Origin: JADKIH01 sp031367345
Lineage (GTDB): Bacteria > Bacteroidota > Bacteroidia > AKYH767-A > 2013-40CM-41-45
DNA: 64,000 nucleotides
NCBI GenBank assembly: GCA_031367345.1
Contig: JANLPR010000045.1
Location: 62,001-126,000, forward strand
Direction: 5' to 3'
How positions within the stretch are numbered: position 1 is the first letter of the stretch; every line of letters starts with the position of its first letter. Positions 1 through 8,648 of this stretch are shown here, piece after piece. The translations under genes and the position numbers were made by a program. The notes under the pieces were generated by a model. That model made no database searches and was not told the DNA's origin. It was given only the letters and a program-made list of their open reading frames with translations.

Positions 1-269
1 ATGTTGTAACGATTATTATCGGGGTCATACTGTACTTCTGTTTTAATGTTTGCAGGATCTTTTCCATACATGGGACTATGATCGCCCGGATCAGAATAGG
101 TATCAGTGATACGATCATGAAACGGATATTTTAATGTATCAGAATCAACTACGGCTATAGTGGCTGCGGTGCTATCTTCGAAAACGGCTGGTTTGTCTGC
201 GCCCCATGCTAGGGTTAACACAGACAAAACAGTTCCAATCCCGAAAAAAACCTGCTTGAAACTTTTCAA
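1..269 (-). CDS. sprA: SprA-like T9SS translocon / gliding protein, N-terminal fragment
   Basis: This is the first ~89 codons of a gene that runs off the left edge of the window. A TTG start at 269 (an in-frame TAA lies two codons upstream) opens a signal-peptide-like segment (LKSFKQVFFGIGTVLSVLTL), then a segment with YPFHDR, TDTYSDPGDHSP, KDPANIKTEVQYDPDNN. The pattern 'D...SDP...DPxNIKTEVxYDPxxxxY' is what I recall at the mature N-terminus of SprA/Sov, the very large outer-membrane channel of the type IX secretion system. The neighbours fit: in other Bacteroidota ruvA and an NADP-malic enzyme gene lie just upstream of sprA. T9SS cargo proteins occur elsewhere in the window. The call rests on a short N-terminal match plus synteny; only the missing ~2,000 residues would prove it. 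Confidence 0.72.
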   Translation of the reverse strand, partial: MKSFKQVFFGIGTVLSVLTLAWGADKPAVFEDSTAATIAVVDSDTLKYPFHDRITDTYSDPGDHSPMYGKDPANIKTEVQYDPDNNRYN

Positions 270-378
270 GGTGTATTAATTTATTGAATGAAGTATGTAA
301 GCGTATAGATGAGCTCGATACTCGAATGGTTTTAGAGAGGGCTAAAAATAGGTTTTTTAGCCATTAGTCTGACAAAAT

Positions 379-954
379 TTATAACGCTTTTAATGCATTT
401 CTGATCAAATCTTCAACATTACTAGCAGGAGAAGTTTTAAGCAAAGAGTCTAGCGTCTTTTCAATGTTATTTTTAGCAAAGCCAAGTGTTACAAGAGCCG
501 ATAAGGCCTCGTTTTTTACTTTCAAATTAGAATGAACTGAAGGGCTCACTCCTTCTTTTATTAGCTTACTTTTCAATTCGAGAATTGCTCGTAATGCAGT
601 TTTTTCCCCAATCCCTTTGATGCTTTTTAACCTTGCTGAGTTATCGCTTAGTATGCAATTTTCAATTTCATTAACGTCCATACTCGACAACATCATTCTG
701 GCAGTGTTGCAACCGATACCCGAAACAGTAATCAATAATCTGAATAGTCGTCTTTCCTCTTCATCGATGAAGCCGTATAACGTCTGAGCGTCTTCGGTTA
801 TTTGAAGGTGCGTTAACAATCTAACGTTATCATTATCACCAAGTTTGGAGTATGTGTTGACCGAAATGTTAACAAAATATCCAACGCCGCCGCATTGTAT
901 AACAACCGATGCCGGATTTTTCTCGCTCAGTCTGCCTTCTAAAAAATGGATCAT
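379..954 (-). CDS. ruvA: Holliday junction branch migration protein RuvA
   Basis: RuvA binds four-way DNA junctions and loads the RuvB helicase for branch migration in recombinational repair. The 191-residue product has the usual length and three-part layout: an OB-fold N-terminus beginning MIHFLEGRL, two helix-hairpin-helix motifs (VSGIG at about 78-82 and IKGIGEKTA near 112-120), a linker, and a C-terminal three-helix RuvB-binding domain (about 146-191, ending VEDLIRNALKAL). The first HhH reads VSGIGCNTARMML, slightly unusual beside the common GPKTA form. It lies between the malic enzyme gene and sprA on the same strand, but a hairpin separates it from the former, so it probably has its own promoter. 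Family assignment is secure. Confidence 0.95.
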   Translation of the reverse strand: MIHFLEGRLSEKNPASVVIQCGGVGYFVNISVNTYSKLGDNDNVRLLTHLQITEDAQTLYGFIDEEERRLFRLLITVSGIGCNTARMMLSSMDVNEIENCILSDNSARLKSIKGIGEKTALRAILELKSKLIKEGVSPSVHSNLKVKNEALSALVTLGFAKNNIEKTLDSLLKTSPASNVEDLIRNALKAL

Positions 955-1098
955 TACTTGGATATTTTGCCTCGAAAATAAGATTTTTTTTTGAACTAAT
1001 CTTCACATGAATGAGACGCTGAACTTTTCAGTAATTTTTTAAGTGAATGGTGAATAGCATGTAAAAAATTTAGAGAATAATAAGTTGTAATAAAATTA

Positions 1099-1134
1099 CA
1101 ATGCCTAAAATAGGTTAATCTATTTTAGGCATTG
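1099..1134 (-). terminator. Hairpin terminator downstream of the malic enzyme gene
   Basis: A perfect 15-bp inverted repeat (1099-1113 pairing with 1120-1134) with a 6-nt loop lies 42 bp beyond the malic enzyme stop codon. Read on the minus strand it is followed by a T-rich stretch (TAATTTTATT). This fits an intrinsic terminator for the minus-strand transcript. The stem is AT-rich and perfectly symmetric, so activity on the plus strand cannot be excluded, but no plus-strand gene ends here. Confidence 0.7.
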
Positions 1135-1176
1135 TGATACTCCTGCTTTTTACTTTCTGACTTCTCAAAAAAAGCG

Positions 1177-3447
1177 CTACATATTTTTCCTGCTTTGCGC
1201 ATCTACTACTGCTATCGTTACCATGTTCACAATTTCTCGCACTGAGCTTCCTAACTGCAACACATGCACCGGCTTTTTCATCCCTAATAAAATTGGCCCA
1301 ATTGCTTCGGCCGACCCTATTTCTTGAAGCAATTTGTAAGCAATATTTCCTGATTCAAGATTTGGAAAGATCAATGTATTTGCTCCTTCATTTGCAAATT
1401 CGCAGAATGGAAAATTATCGGCAAGCAATGACGGATTCAACGCAAAGTTTGCTTGCAATTCTCCATCGACCATCATTCCCGGGTATTTCTTATGAAGTAT
1501 CGCCACTGCATCACGTACTTTTTGCGCATCCGGCTCGTTTGACGATCCGAAATTAGAGTACGACAACAATGCTATTCTCGGTTTAATGTTAAACTGCTGA
1601 ACAGCCCACGCTGTTAGAACTGTGATTTCAGCCAAGTCTTCTGCTGTCGGATTTACATTCACTGTTGTATCTGCAAAGAAAATTGGCCCTTTTTTCGTAA
1701 CCATAATATACATTCCGGCTACTTTTTTTACTGACTCTTGCGTTCCAATAATTTGTAACGCAGGGCGAATTGTATCTCCATATTTTCGAGTAAGTCCACT
1801 GATCATTGCATCTGCTTCGCCTACATCTACCATCATGGCTCCGTAATAATTCCGCTCGTTCATAATTTTACGAGCTTCATATAAAGTAAAGCCACGACGT
1901 TTTCTCTTCAAAAATAACAGCTCTCCAAAATGATGACGCTTCTCGTCTTCTTGTCGTGGATCTATTATAGGTGTATCGCCTAAATCAAGATTATTTTCCT
2001 CGATAAGGCGCATTATTTTTTCTTTGTTACCTAATAAAATTGGCTTTGCTATTCCTTCGTCGCGAACAATCTGTGCCGCTTTCAAAATCTTGTACGTATC
2101 GGCTTCTGTAAACACTATTCGTTGTGGATGTTGTTTAGCTTTACTGGTAACAACACGAATTAATTTATTGTCGAGCCCTAATCGTTTGCGAAGCTCATCT
2201 GCATAGTTGTTCCAATTCGTAATATTAAATTGTGCAACTCCCGATTCCATAGCTGCTTTTGCAACTGCAGGCGCTACAGTTGTAATCAATCGCGGATCTA
2301 GTGGTTTTGGAATAATATAATCAACACCAAACGTAATATTTTTTGCATTATATGCTAAGTTCACAATTTCCGGAACCGACTCTTTTGCTAATTCGGCAAT
2401 AGCTCTCACAGCAGCAAGTTTCATTGCTTCATTAATTTGTGTTGCTCTTACATCTAAGGCTCCTCTAAAAATGTATGGGAAGCCAAGAACATTATTCACC
2501 TGATTAGGATAATCGGACCGTCCTGTTGCAATAATAATATCTTCACGTGCCGCTTTTGCATCGTTGTAATCAATCTCTGAATCTGGATTTGCAAGAGCGA
2601 AAACGATCGCTTTCTTCGCCATAGAAATCACCATTTCTTTCGAAACAATATTTCCTTTTGAAAGACCTAAGAAAACATCTGAATCTACCATCGCTTCTTC
2701 GAGTGTGTTTAAGTCTCGACTTGTAGCAAACATTTTTTTATTCTCATCGAGATCTTTTCTGTCGGTACGAATTACTCCGGAACTATCGAGCATAACAATG
2801 TTTTCTTGTTTGGCTCCGAGAGAAATATACAGCTTCGCACAACTGATTGCCGATGCTCCGGCACCACTGACTACAATTTTAACTTCATCAATTTTTTTAT
2901 GTGCTAACTCAAGTGCGTTCAACAAAGCAGCAGCAGAAATAATTGCGGTTCCATGCTGATCATCGTGCATTACCGGAATTTTTAACTCTGCTTTTAATCG
3001 CTTTTCTATTTCAAAACATTCAGGTGCTTTGATATCTTCTAAGTTAATACCGCCAAAAGTAGGGGAAATAGCTTTTACCGTCTGAACAAATTTCTCGACA
3101 TCCGTTTCATTTACTTCTATATCAAATACGTCGATATCGGCAAAAATTTTGAAAAGCAAACCTTTCCCTTCCATCACCGGTTTAGAAGCTTCCGGACCAA
3201 TATTCCCTAAGCCTAAAACTGCTGTACCATTACTTATTACAGCTACTAAATTTCCCTTTGCAGTATATTTGTAAACGTCTTCAATGTTTTCTGCAATGGC
3301 TAAACAAGGCTCAGCAACTCCGGGAGAATATGCTAGTGAAAGATCGCGTTGAGAACTATAATTTTTTGATGGAATGACTTCAATTTTTCCTGGTCGCCCT
3401 TGTGAATGATAATCAAGTGCTTCCTGATTTACTTTTTTTTTGCTCAT
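1177..3447 (-). CDS. maeB: NADP-dependent malic enzyme with C-terminal phosphotransacetylase-like domain
   Basis: A cytosolic enzyme converting malate to pyruvate and CO2 with NADP. The 756-residue length is that of the MaeB fusion class. Residues ~1-420 form the malic domain: SPGVAEPC near 40, the HDDQHGTAI segment near 160-170, the Rossmann stretch VVSGAGASAISCAKL near 190, and FALANPDSEID near 285. Residues ~430-756 resemble phosphate acetyltransferase (IVFTEADTYKILKAAQI; VDGELQANFALNP near 655). In MaeB proteins this second domain is thought to sense acetyl-CoA rather than catalyse, which cannot be judged here. A strong hairpin follows the gene. It sits upstream of ruvA and sprA, an order seen in other Bacteroidota. 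Confidence 0.95.
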   Translation of the reverse strand: MSKKKVNQEALDYHSQGRPGKIEVIPSKNYSSQRDLSLAYSPGVAEPCLAIAENIEDVYKYTAKGNLVAVISNGTAVLGLGNIGPEASKPVMEGKGLLFKIFADIDVFDIEVNETDVEKFVQTVKAISPTFGGINLEDIKAPECFEIEKRLKAELKIPVMHDDQHGTAIISAAALLNALELAHKKIDEVKIVVSGAGASAISCAKLYISLGAKQENIVMLDSSGVIRTDRKDLDENKKMFATSRDLNTLEEAMVDSDVFLGLSKGNIVSKEMVISMAKKAIVFALANPDSEIDYNDAKAAREDIIIATGRSDYPNQVNNVLGFPYIFRGALDVRATQINEAMKLAAVRAIAELAKESVPEIVNLAYNAKNITFGVDYIIPKPLDPRLITTVAPAVAKAAMESGVAQFNITNWNNYADELRKRLGLDNKLIRVVTSKAKQHPQRIVFTEADTYKILKAAQIVRDEGIAKPILLGNKEKIMRLIEENNLDLGDTPIIDPRQEDEKRHHFGELLFLKRKRRGFTLYEARKIMNERNYYGAMMVDVGEADAMISGLTRKYGDTIRPALQIIGTQESVKKVAGMYIMVTKKGPIFFADTTVNVNPTAEDLAEITVLTAWAVQQFNIKPRIALLSYSNFGSSNEPDAQKVRDAVAILHKKYPGMMVDGELQANFALNPSLLADNFPFCEFANEGANTLIFPNLESGNIAYKLLQEIGSAEAIGPILLGMKKPVHVLQLGSSVREIVNMVTIAVVDAQSRKNM

Positions 3448-3480
3448 TATTTTTTGAGTGATTTATTTATTGGTTTGAGA

Positions 3481-3512
3481 CTAAAAAAGCATCCAAGTTG
3501 ATTGGATGCTTT
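3481..3512 (-). terminator. Intrinsic terminator after the small T9SS protein gene
   Basis: An 11-bp perfect stem (3486-3496 with 3502-3512) with a 5-nt loop is followed, on the minus strand, by six T residues (complement of 3483-3488, partly shared with the stem). It lies 46 bp past the stop of the 3558-4268 gene and upstream of the malic enzyme start, so it separates the two transcription units. Confidence 0.85.
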
Positions 3513-3557
3513 GAAAGTATATTACTATTGTTGAATAAAAACCAAACGAATGTATTC

Positions 3558-4268
3558 TTAGTTCTTGGTTACTATTAATCTATTTGCAGAAATAATTTTG
3601 CCTTCATTTACTAAGGTGTACATGTAAATTCCTTCATTCAAATCTGAAACAGAAAGAGCCACCAACGATGAATTGCTTGTTAACTTTATGTCTTTTACCA
3701 TTACCCCTAAAAGATTGTAGAAATAAATATGTCCATTCGATAAACTAGAAAGCGTATAGTTTAAAGTTGTAATAGATGAGGCAGGATTAGGATAAGCTGC
3801 CGATAAATGACCTCTTTTTACTTCATCAATTCCATTACTCAAAGCATCGAAAACTATAGTTGCATTGATAGTGTCTGTTTGATTGTTCTCATCGTAAAAG
3901 GTATAAGTAATAGTACTCGTGCCTACGATTGTATTCGGATATAGGTAGCTGTGAAAACTAATTGAGTCTATTCCTCTTCCCGGAACAATTAGTGCATCAG
4001 GAGCAATACATACAGTAGAGTCATAGCATAATGCCCAGCAATACGACATTTGATGGCCCGGTACCATTTGACTTTTGTCGCAATAAACTTTTATTGAAGT
4101 TCCGGTGTTAGCTGAATTCTGAATTTGTAAACGTGCTTCTAGTCTGACAGTACTTGCCGGACCTGAAACAAAAAATTCGCCTTCAGGAATACTGATAACC
4201 TGCGATTTTACTGTTGTTGCAGCGATTAGAAAGAGTAGGATTAATAATCTAGAAGTATTTTTTTGCAT
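3558..4268 (-). CDS. Secreted protein with T9SS type A sorting domain, function unknown
   Basis: A 236-residue exported protein. The N-terminus (MQKNTSRLLILLFLIAATTVKSQ) is a signal peptide. The middle (about 25-145) is rich in Thr/Ser/Asn and beta-prone, with four Cys residues around 60-85 (VYCDKSQ, SYCWALCYD, TVCIAP). The last ~80 residues start with the AAYPNPASS motif (near 157) and end in GIYMYTLVNEGKIISANRLIVTKN, the type A T9SS C-terminal sorting domain (TIGR04183-like). The family is therefore cargo of the type IX secretion system, cleaved and attached at the surface or released. I recognise no catalytic domain. It is a single-gene transcription unit with its own promoter (4289-4318) and terminator (3481-3512). 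Confidence 0.85.
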   Translation of the reverse strand: MQKNTSRLLILLFLIAATTVKSQVISIPEGEFFVSGPASTVRLEARLQIQNSANTGTSIKVYCDKSQMVPGHQMSYCWALCYDSTVCIAPDALIVPGRGIDSISFHSYLYPNTIVGTSTITYTFYDENNQTDTINATIVFDALSNGIDEVKRGHLSAAYPNPASSITTLNYTLSSLSNGHIYFYNLLGVMVKDIKLTSNSSLVALSVSDLNEGIYMYTLVNEGKIISANRLIVTKN

Positions 4269-4288
4269 TTGTCAATAATTTTGAATGA

Positions 4289-4318
4289 CAAATATAAGGA
4301 TTCCTCTTTTTGAAACAA
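4289..4318 (-). promoter_or_regulatory. Bacteroidota-type promoter for the 3558-4268 gene
   Basis: On the minus strand TTG (4316-4318), a 19-nt spacer, then TATATTTG (4289-4296) match the Bacteroidota -33 TTTG / -7 TAnnTTTG consensus. The predicted transcription start near 4282 leaves a leader of about 14 nt before the ATG at 4268. No other match to both boxes was seen between here and the divergent gene at 4539. Confidence 0.6.
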
Positions 4319-4538
4319 GAATTCATATAAATCGTCTCGATTGAACGCTTTTTAACTTAAATTGATTGATTTGTTTTTCATGGATGTCAATTTAACCACT
4401 ATTTTATATTGTTCTATTTTAAATTGAATTCCTTATTATGACAATTTGCGACCTCTCCATTTTGAATTAACTTGTTATTAATAAAAATTATTAGTTATTT
4501 GCACGTATTAATTCATCTGCCAAAACCAAATCATTCAC

Positions 4539-6419
4539 ATGAAAAAAATTACTTTTCTTTTCGCCGTAGTATTGGCGGGGACTACCGTTTTTGCTCAATC
4601 ACAACGTACGGTTTTATTTGAGCAATTTACACAGGCATCATGCGGACCTTGCGGTGCTGCTAATCCTGCACTAAATGCTTTATTGGATGCTCATCCGACT
4701 GAAGTTGTTTCCATTAAATATCAAACAAGTTGGCCGGGAGTTGATCCGATGAATGCCGACAACCCAACAGATGTTGCTACTCGTGTTACTTATTATGGAG
4801 TAACAGGTGTGCCTGATGGCGAATTAGATGGGGGTACTGGTTTCAGTGGACAGCCTAGTAGCATGACTTATGCACAAATTCATAGTCGTTACTTAGCTAC
4901 TTCTCCATTTACGATCGATGTAGATTATCATTTGAGTGCAACTAACGATACTATTTTTGCAACAGCTATGATACGTTGTACGCAAGCTGTTACAGCAACC
5001 AATATTGTTGCTCACATGGCTATTGTTGAGAGAAATATTTTCTTTACTTCAGCGCCAGGATCAAATGGAGAGAAGCATTTTGAAAGTGTAATGAAAAAAA
5101 TGTTGCCTTCTGCTTCGGGAACAGTTGCACCTACTACTTGGGCTGTGGGAGATTCAATGCTTCTAAGTTATTCTTGGAAACTAGGTCATATCTATAATAA
5201 AAACGAATTAGCTGTTGTAGCATTTATCCAGAACAACACTACGCAAGAAGTTTATCAGTCAGGTTACAAAGCTCCAAACATTTCATTGGATGCAGGTATT
5301 AATCAAATTTCAGGTTTAAGCGGAGTACAGTGTACAAGCGATGTGACTCCTTCAGTTGTAGTTCATAATTTTGCTCCGACTACTTTAACTTCATTTGATC
5401 TTGGTTATTCAATTGATGGTGGTGCTCCGGCTGTTTACAACTGGACAGGAAACCTTTTATCTAATACAGATGCAATTGTTACTCTTCCAACATTGGCTTT
5501 AGTTGTTGCAGGTAATAGCAATCATACTATTAAATTTTATTCGTTCAATCCAAACGGTGGTGGTGATCAAGAGCCTTTCAACGATACGTTGGTTCGTTCA
5601 ATATATGTTTATGCAAACAATGTTACAGCACCCGTTACTCAAAACTTCTTGAATGCTGTTTTCCCTCCTGTAAATTGCGCTGTTGAAAATGTTGATCACG
5701 ATGATTATACTTGGACTCGTTCTACTTCCGGTCACAATAATGCAGGAAGTGCGAAACTTTCTTTCTATTATTCAGGTGAAAATACAGTTGATAATTTATA
5801 TATGCCAAAGTTCGATTTCACGAATGCAATTGCAGGTTCTGTGTTGACATTTGAAGTGGCTTATCAGCAGTATGATTTAACAATCAATGATCGCATTAAG
5901 GTAAATGTTTCTAGTGATTGTGGATTAACATGGACAAACATCTATGACAAGCAAGGCTCAACCTTAGCAACACTATCTACAGTAACAACTTCACCGTATA
6001 CTCCCCTTGCTTCTCAGTGGAGAACAGAAACATTACCTTTAGATCAGTTCATCGGACAGTCAGAACTATTGGTTCAATTTCAAGGAATAAGTGCTTATGG
6101 TAACAATGCTTACGTTGATAATATTAATATTACCGATGGAACAGTTTCTGTACCTGTTACTTTATTCAGCGAAGGAATTAAATTGTATCCTAACCCTGCA
6201 AGTTCTGTCGCTTACTTAAGTGTTAACATTAGTAAGCCGGCCGACCTTCAAGTGAAAATAATTAACACAATGGGTGAAGAAGTTCGTTCAATGAAGTTTT
6301 CAGGAATAAGCAATGAAATTTTGAAACTAGATCTTGAAGGTTTAGCAAAAGGGAATTATGTTGTTAATGTAATCAATGGTACCGAAGTGGTAAATAGCCG
6401 TTTGAACATAACTGAATAA
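4539..6419 (+). CDS. Omp28-like / thioredoxin-fold surface protein with T9SS sorting domain
   Basis: A 626-residue exported protein. Residues 1-20 are a signal peptide ending FAQ. The mature N-terminus carries a thioredoxin-like redox motif CGPC (residues 34-37) in the context FEQFTQASCGPCGAANPALN, typical of Omp28-type proteins. The Omp28 region runs to ~240; beta-rich CARDB-like and jellyroll-like segments follow (about 250-540). Residues ~549-626 start LYPNPASS and form a type A T9SS sorting domain. The family is secreted through T9SS and surface-attached; substrates are unknown. It begins a block with a TlpA-like protein and a second Omp28-like protein (8649-9575), but a strong terminator directly after it suggests a separate transcript. 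Confidence 0.85.
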   Translation: MKKITFLFAVVLAGTTVFAQSQRTVLFEQFTQASCGPCGAANPALNALLDAHPTEVVSIKYQTSWPGVDPMNADNPTDVATRVTYYGVTGVPDGELDGGTGFSGQPSSMTYAQIHSRYLATSPFTIDVDYHLSATNDTIFATAMIRCTQAVTATNIVAHMAIVERNIFFTSAPGSNGEKHFESVMKKMLPSASGTVAPTTWAVGDSMLLSYSWKLGHIYNKNELAVVAFIQNNTTQEVYQSGYKAPNISLDAGINQISGLSGVQCTSDVTPSVVVHNFAPTTLTSFDLGYSIDGGAPAVYNWTGNLLSNTDAIVTLPTLALVVAGNSNHTIKFYSFNPNGGGDQEPFNDTLVRSIYVYANNVTAPVTQNFLNAVFPPVNCAVENVDHDDYTWTRSTSGHNNAGSAKLSFYYSGENTVDNLYMPKFDFTNAIAGSVLTFEVAYQQYDLTINDRIKVNVSSDCGLTWTNIYDKQGSTLATLSTVTTSPYTPLASQWRTETLPLDQFIGQSELLVQFQGISAYGNNAYVDNINITDGTVSVPVTLFSEGIKLYPNPASSVAYLSVNISKPADLQVKIINTMGEEVRSMKFSGISNEILKLDLEGLAKGNYVVNVINGTEVVNSRLNITE

Positions 6420-6441
6420 TAGTGATATTTGTAAAGTAGTA

Positions 6442-6470
6442 AAAGGGCTTAAGTAATTAAGCCCTTTTTT
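6442..6470 (+). terminator. Intrinsic terminator after the Omp28-like T9SS gene
   Basis: A perfect 11-bp stem (6442-6452 with 6457-6467) with a GTAA loop is followed by a T run to 6470. It lies 22 bp after the stop codon at 6419 and only 19 bp before the next ATG (6489), so the downstream TlpA-like gene must be transcribed by read-through or from a promoter overlapping this element. Confidence 0.9.
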
Positions 6471-6488
6471 ATTAGAAAATAAATAGAA

Positions 6489-7004
6489 ATGAAAAAAATA
6501 CTTCTTGCCTGTTTGTTCATTGTGAATATTGCCTTTGCGCAAAGCGAAAAAACCGTTTCACAAAAAATCCCACTTGTAGAGTTGAAAAACTTAGTTGGTC
6601 AGAATGTGAAAACATCTACTTTCAGCAATGATGGTAAACCTTTCATTATTGATTTTTGGGCTACATGGTGTAAACCTTGCATTGAAGAATTAAATGCAAT
6701 CAATGAAGTGTATGCTGATTGGCAAAAAGAAACAGGAGTAAAAGTGATAACTATTGCACTTGATGATGCAAGAACAATGAGTCGCGTTGCTCCATTTATC
6801 AATGGCCGGCAATGGAAGTTTGAAAGTTATATTGATCCGAATGGTGATTTCAAACGTGCTATGAATGTTAATATGCCACCACAAACTTTTGTTGTAGATG
6901 GAAGTGGTAATATTGTTTGGCAGCATGTTGGTTTTGCCGAAGGGAATGAAGATGAATTAATCGAAGTCGTAAAAAAAGTAATAGCAGGGAAATCTGTTAA
7001 TTAA
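6489..7004 (+). CDS. TlpA-like exported thioredoxin-domain protein
   Basis: A 171-residue protein with a signal peptide (MKKILLACLFIVNIAFAQS) and a single thioredoxin fold of the TlpA/ResA type. The active site WATWCKPC lies near residues 57-64, the cis-Pro loop is MPPQTFVVDG near 132-141, and the end is GNEDELIEVVKKVIAG. The family performs thiol-disulfide exchange in the periplasm. It is followed 13 bp later by a probable outer-membrane barrel gene and then an Omp28-like lipoprotein that also has a CxxC motif, so the cluster appears devoted to redox or folding steps for envelope proteins (inference). No special regulation is visible except the terminator directly upstream. Confidence 0.87.
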   Translation: MKKILLACLFIVNIAFAQSEKTVSQKIPLVELKNLVGQNVKTSTFSNDGKPFIIDFWATWCKPCIEELNAINEVYADWQKETGVKVITIALDDARTMSRVAPFINGRQWKFESYIDPNGDFKRAMNVNMPPQTFVVDGSGNIVWQHVGFAEGNEDELIEVVKKVIAGKSVN

Positions 7005-7017
7005 TTTCTGTCAATAC

Positions 7018-8643
7018 GTGAAAAAAAAATATCTACTCTCAGCCATTTGCTTTTTTCTTTCCAATGCATCTTTTGCTCAAGGGTTGGCAGGTTCAAACAT
7101 TCATGGTAATTTTGAATTTAATGGGCAATACTATTTACCCGATTCAGCTATTGGTGCTCCTAAAGTAAATGAGAAATTTCTGAATAATTCTTTCCTCAAC
7201 CTGAATTACGAATACCAAAATTTTAGTGCAGGTATTCGATATGAAAGTTATCGAAATCCGTTGCTGGGTTATGATAAAGATTATACCGGCAGTGGAATAA
7301 TGTATCGGTTCTTGAATTATAAAAAGGATGATATAGATGTTACTGTTGGAAGTTTTTATGACCAGTTTGGAAATGGATTGATTTTTCGTAGTTATGAAGA
7401 ACGAGGATTAGGACTTGATAATGCAATGGAAGGTGTTCGTGTAAAATATACACCTACACCCGGAGTTAGTTTAAAAGGTATTGTTGGTGTACAACGAAAT
7501 TTTTTCGCACTCGGGAAAGGCATTGTTAGAGGGTTTGATGCAGAATGGAATTTGAATGAAAGCATCACAAAGTGGAAAGAAAAGAAAACCCAAGTTACAC
7601 TCGGTGCTAGTTTTGTAAGTAAATATCAAGTTGATGATGACAATACGTATGTGCTGCCGGAAAATGTTGGATCTGGTGCGGGTCGTTTCAATGTGATTCG
7701 CGGAGGATGGAATATTGGCGGCGAGTTTGCGTTCAAAGCAAATGATCCTTCTTACACTAATGGTTATATCTATAAAACAGGATCGGCTTCATTGATAACT
7801 GCTACTTATTCAAAGCCCGGATTTGGATTTAATCTTGGTGCTAAAAGAATTGATAATATGAGCTTTCGTTCCGACAGAAACGCAGTATTAAAAAGTTTGC
7901 TTATTAATTATCTTCCTGCAATGACAAAGCAACATACAAATATACTTGCTTCATTTTATCCTTATGCAACGCAACCGAATGGTGAATTTGGGATTCAAGG
8001 GGAATTTTTCTTTCACATTAAAGAAGGAAAATTTATTGGTGGCTCGAAAGGAGCAGATGTTGCAATCAATTATTCTAGAGCGCAGAGTATAGATAAAGTT
8101 GCTACTGCAGATGTGGATCAAGGGTATACTTCCAATTTCATTAAATTGGGAAAGGAAGTTTATTATGAAGATTTTAATGTTGAATACACTCATAAACTCA
8201 GTAAAAAAGTAAAACTGATTTTAACTTATGTTTATATAAATTATAACAAAGATGTAATCGAAGGACGTCCCGGCTTTGGACATGTATTTAGTCATATTGG
8301 TATTGCAGAGTTCAACTGGAAAGTAGATGCAAAGCACAATTTAAGAACAGAGCTTCAACATTTGTATACGCAACAAGATGATAAAAACTGGGCTTTACTC
8401 TTAGCTGAATATACCGTTGTTCCTCATTGGTTCTTTGCCGGTTTCAGTGAATATAATTATGGAAATAATAATAATGCCAGACGATTTAATTACTATAATT
8501 TGTCACTAGGTTATACAAATAAAGCAAACAGAATTGCATTTGGGTATGGTCGTCAGAGAGCAGGACTGTTTTGTGTAGGTGGAATTTGCAGAACAGTACC
8601 TTCTTCGAATGGAATCAATATTTCAATTACTAGTAGTTTCTAA
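7018..8643 (+). CDS. Probable outer-membrane beta-barrel protein, DUF6029-like
   Basis: A 541-residue protein starting at GTG 7018, 13 bp after the TlpA-like gene; an ATG is absent but a signal peptide (KKKYLLSAICFFLSNASFAQ) follows directly, supporting this start. The body has alternating aromatic/polar beta strands throughout (for example FSAGIRYESYRNPLLG near 70-85) and ends in a Phe-terminated strand (INISITSSF), the usual C-terminal signature of barrels recognised by BamA. The N-terminal pattern resembles DUF6029 proteins of Bacteroidota, often found beside TlpA- and Omp28-like genes; that family name is from memory. Function unknown. The next gene begins 5 bp downstream, so the two are almost certainly co-transcribed. 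Confidence 0.72.
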   Translation: MKKKYLLSAICFFLSNASFAQGLAGSNIHGNFEFNGQYYLPDSAIGAPKVNEKFLNNSFLNLNYEYQNFSAGIRYESYRNPLLGYDKDYTGSGIMYRFLNYKKDDIDVTVGSFYDQFGNGLIFRSYEERGLGLDNAMEGVRVKYTPTPGVSLKGIVGVQRNFFALGKGIVRGFDAEWNLNESITKWKEKKTQVTLGASFVSKYQVDDDNTYVLPENVGSGAGRFNVIRGGWNIGGEFAFKANDPSYTNGYIYKTGSASLITATYSKPGFGFNLGAKRIDNMSFRSDRNAVLKSLLINYLPAMTKQHTNILASFYPYATQPNGEFGIQGEFFFHIKEGKFIGGSKGADVAINYSRAQSIDKVATADVDQGYTSNFIKLGKEVYYEDFNVEYTHKLSKKVKLILTYVYINYNKDVIEGRPGFGHVFSHIGIAEFNWKVDAKHNLRTELQHLYTQQDDKNWALLLAEYTVVPHWFFAGFSEYNYGNNNNARRFNYYNLSLGYTNKANRIAFGYGRQRAGLFCVGGICRTVPSSNGINISITSSF

Positions 8644-8648
8644 ATACA

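Noticed and set aside
1293..2959. Several plus-strand open frames (60-87 codons) opposite the malic enzyme gene
   Set aside because: Antisense shadows of a strongly conserved gene; no signal peptides, domains or initiation context.
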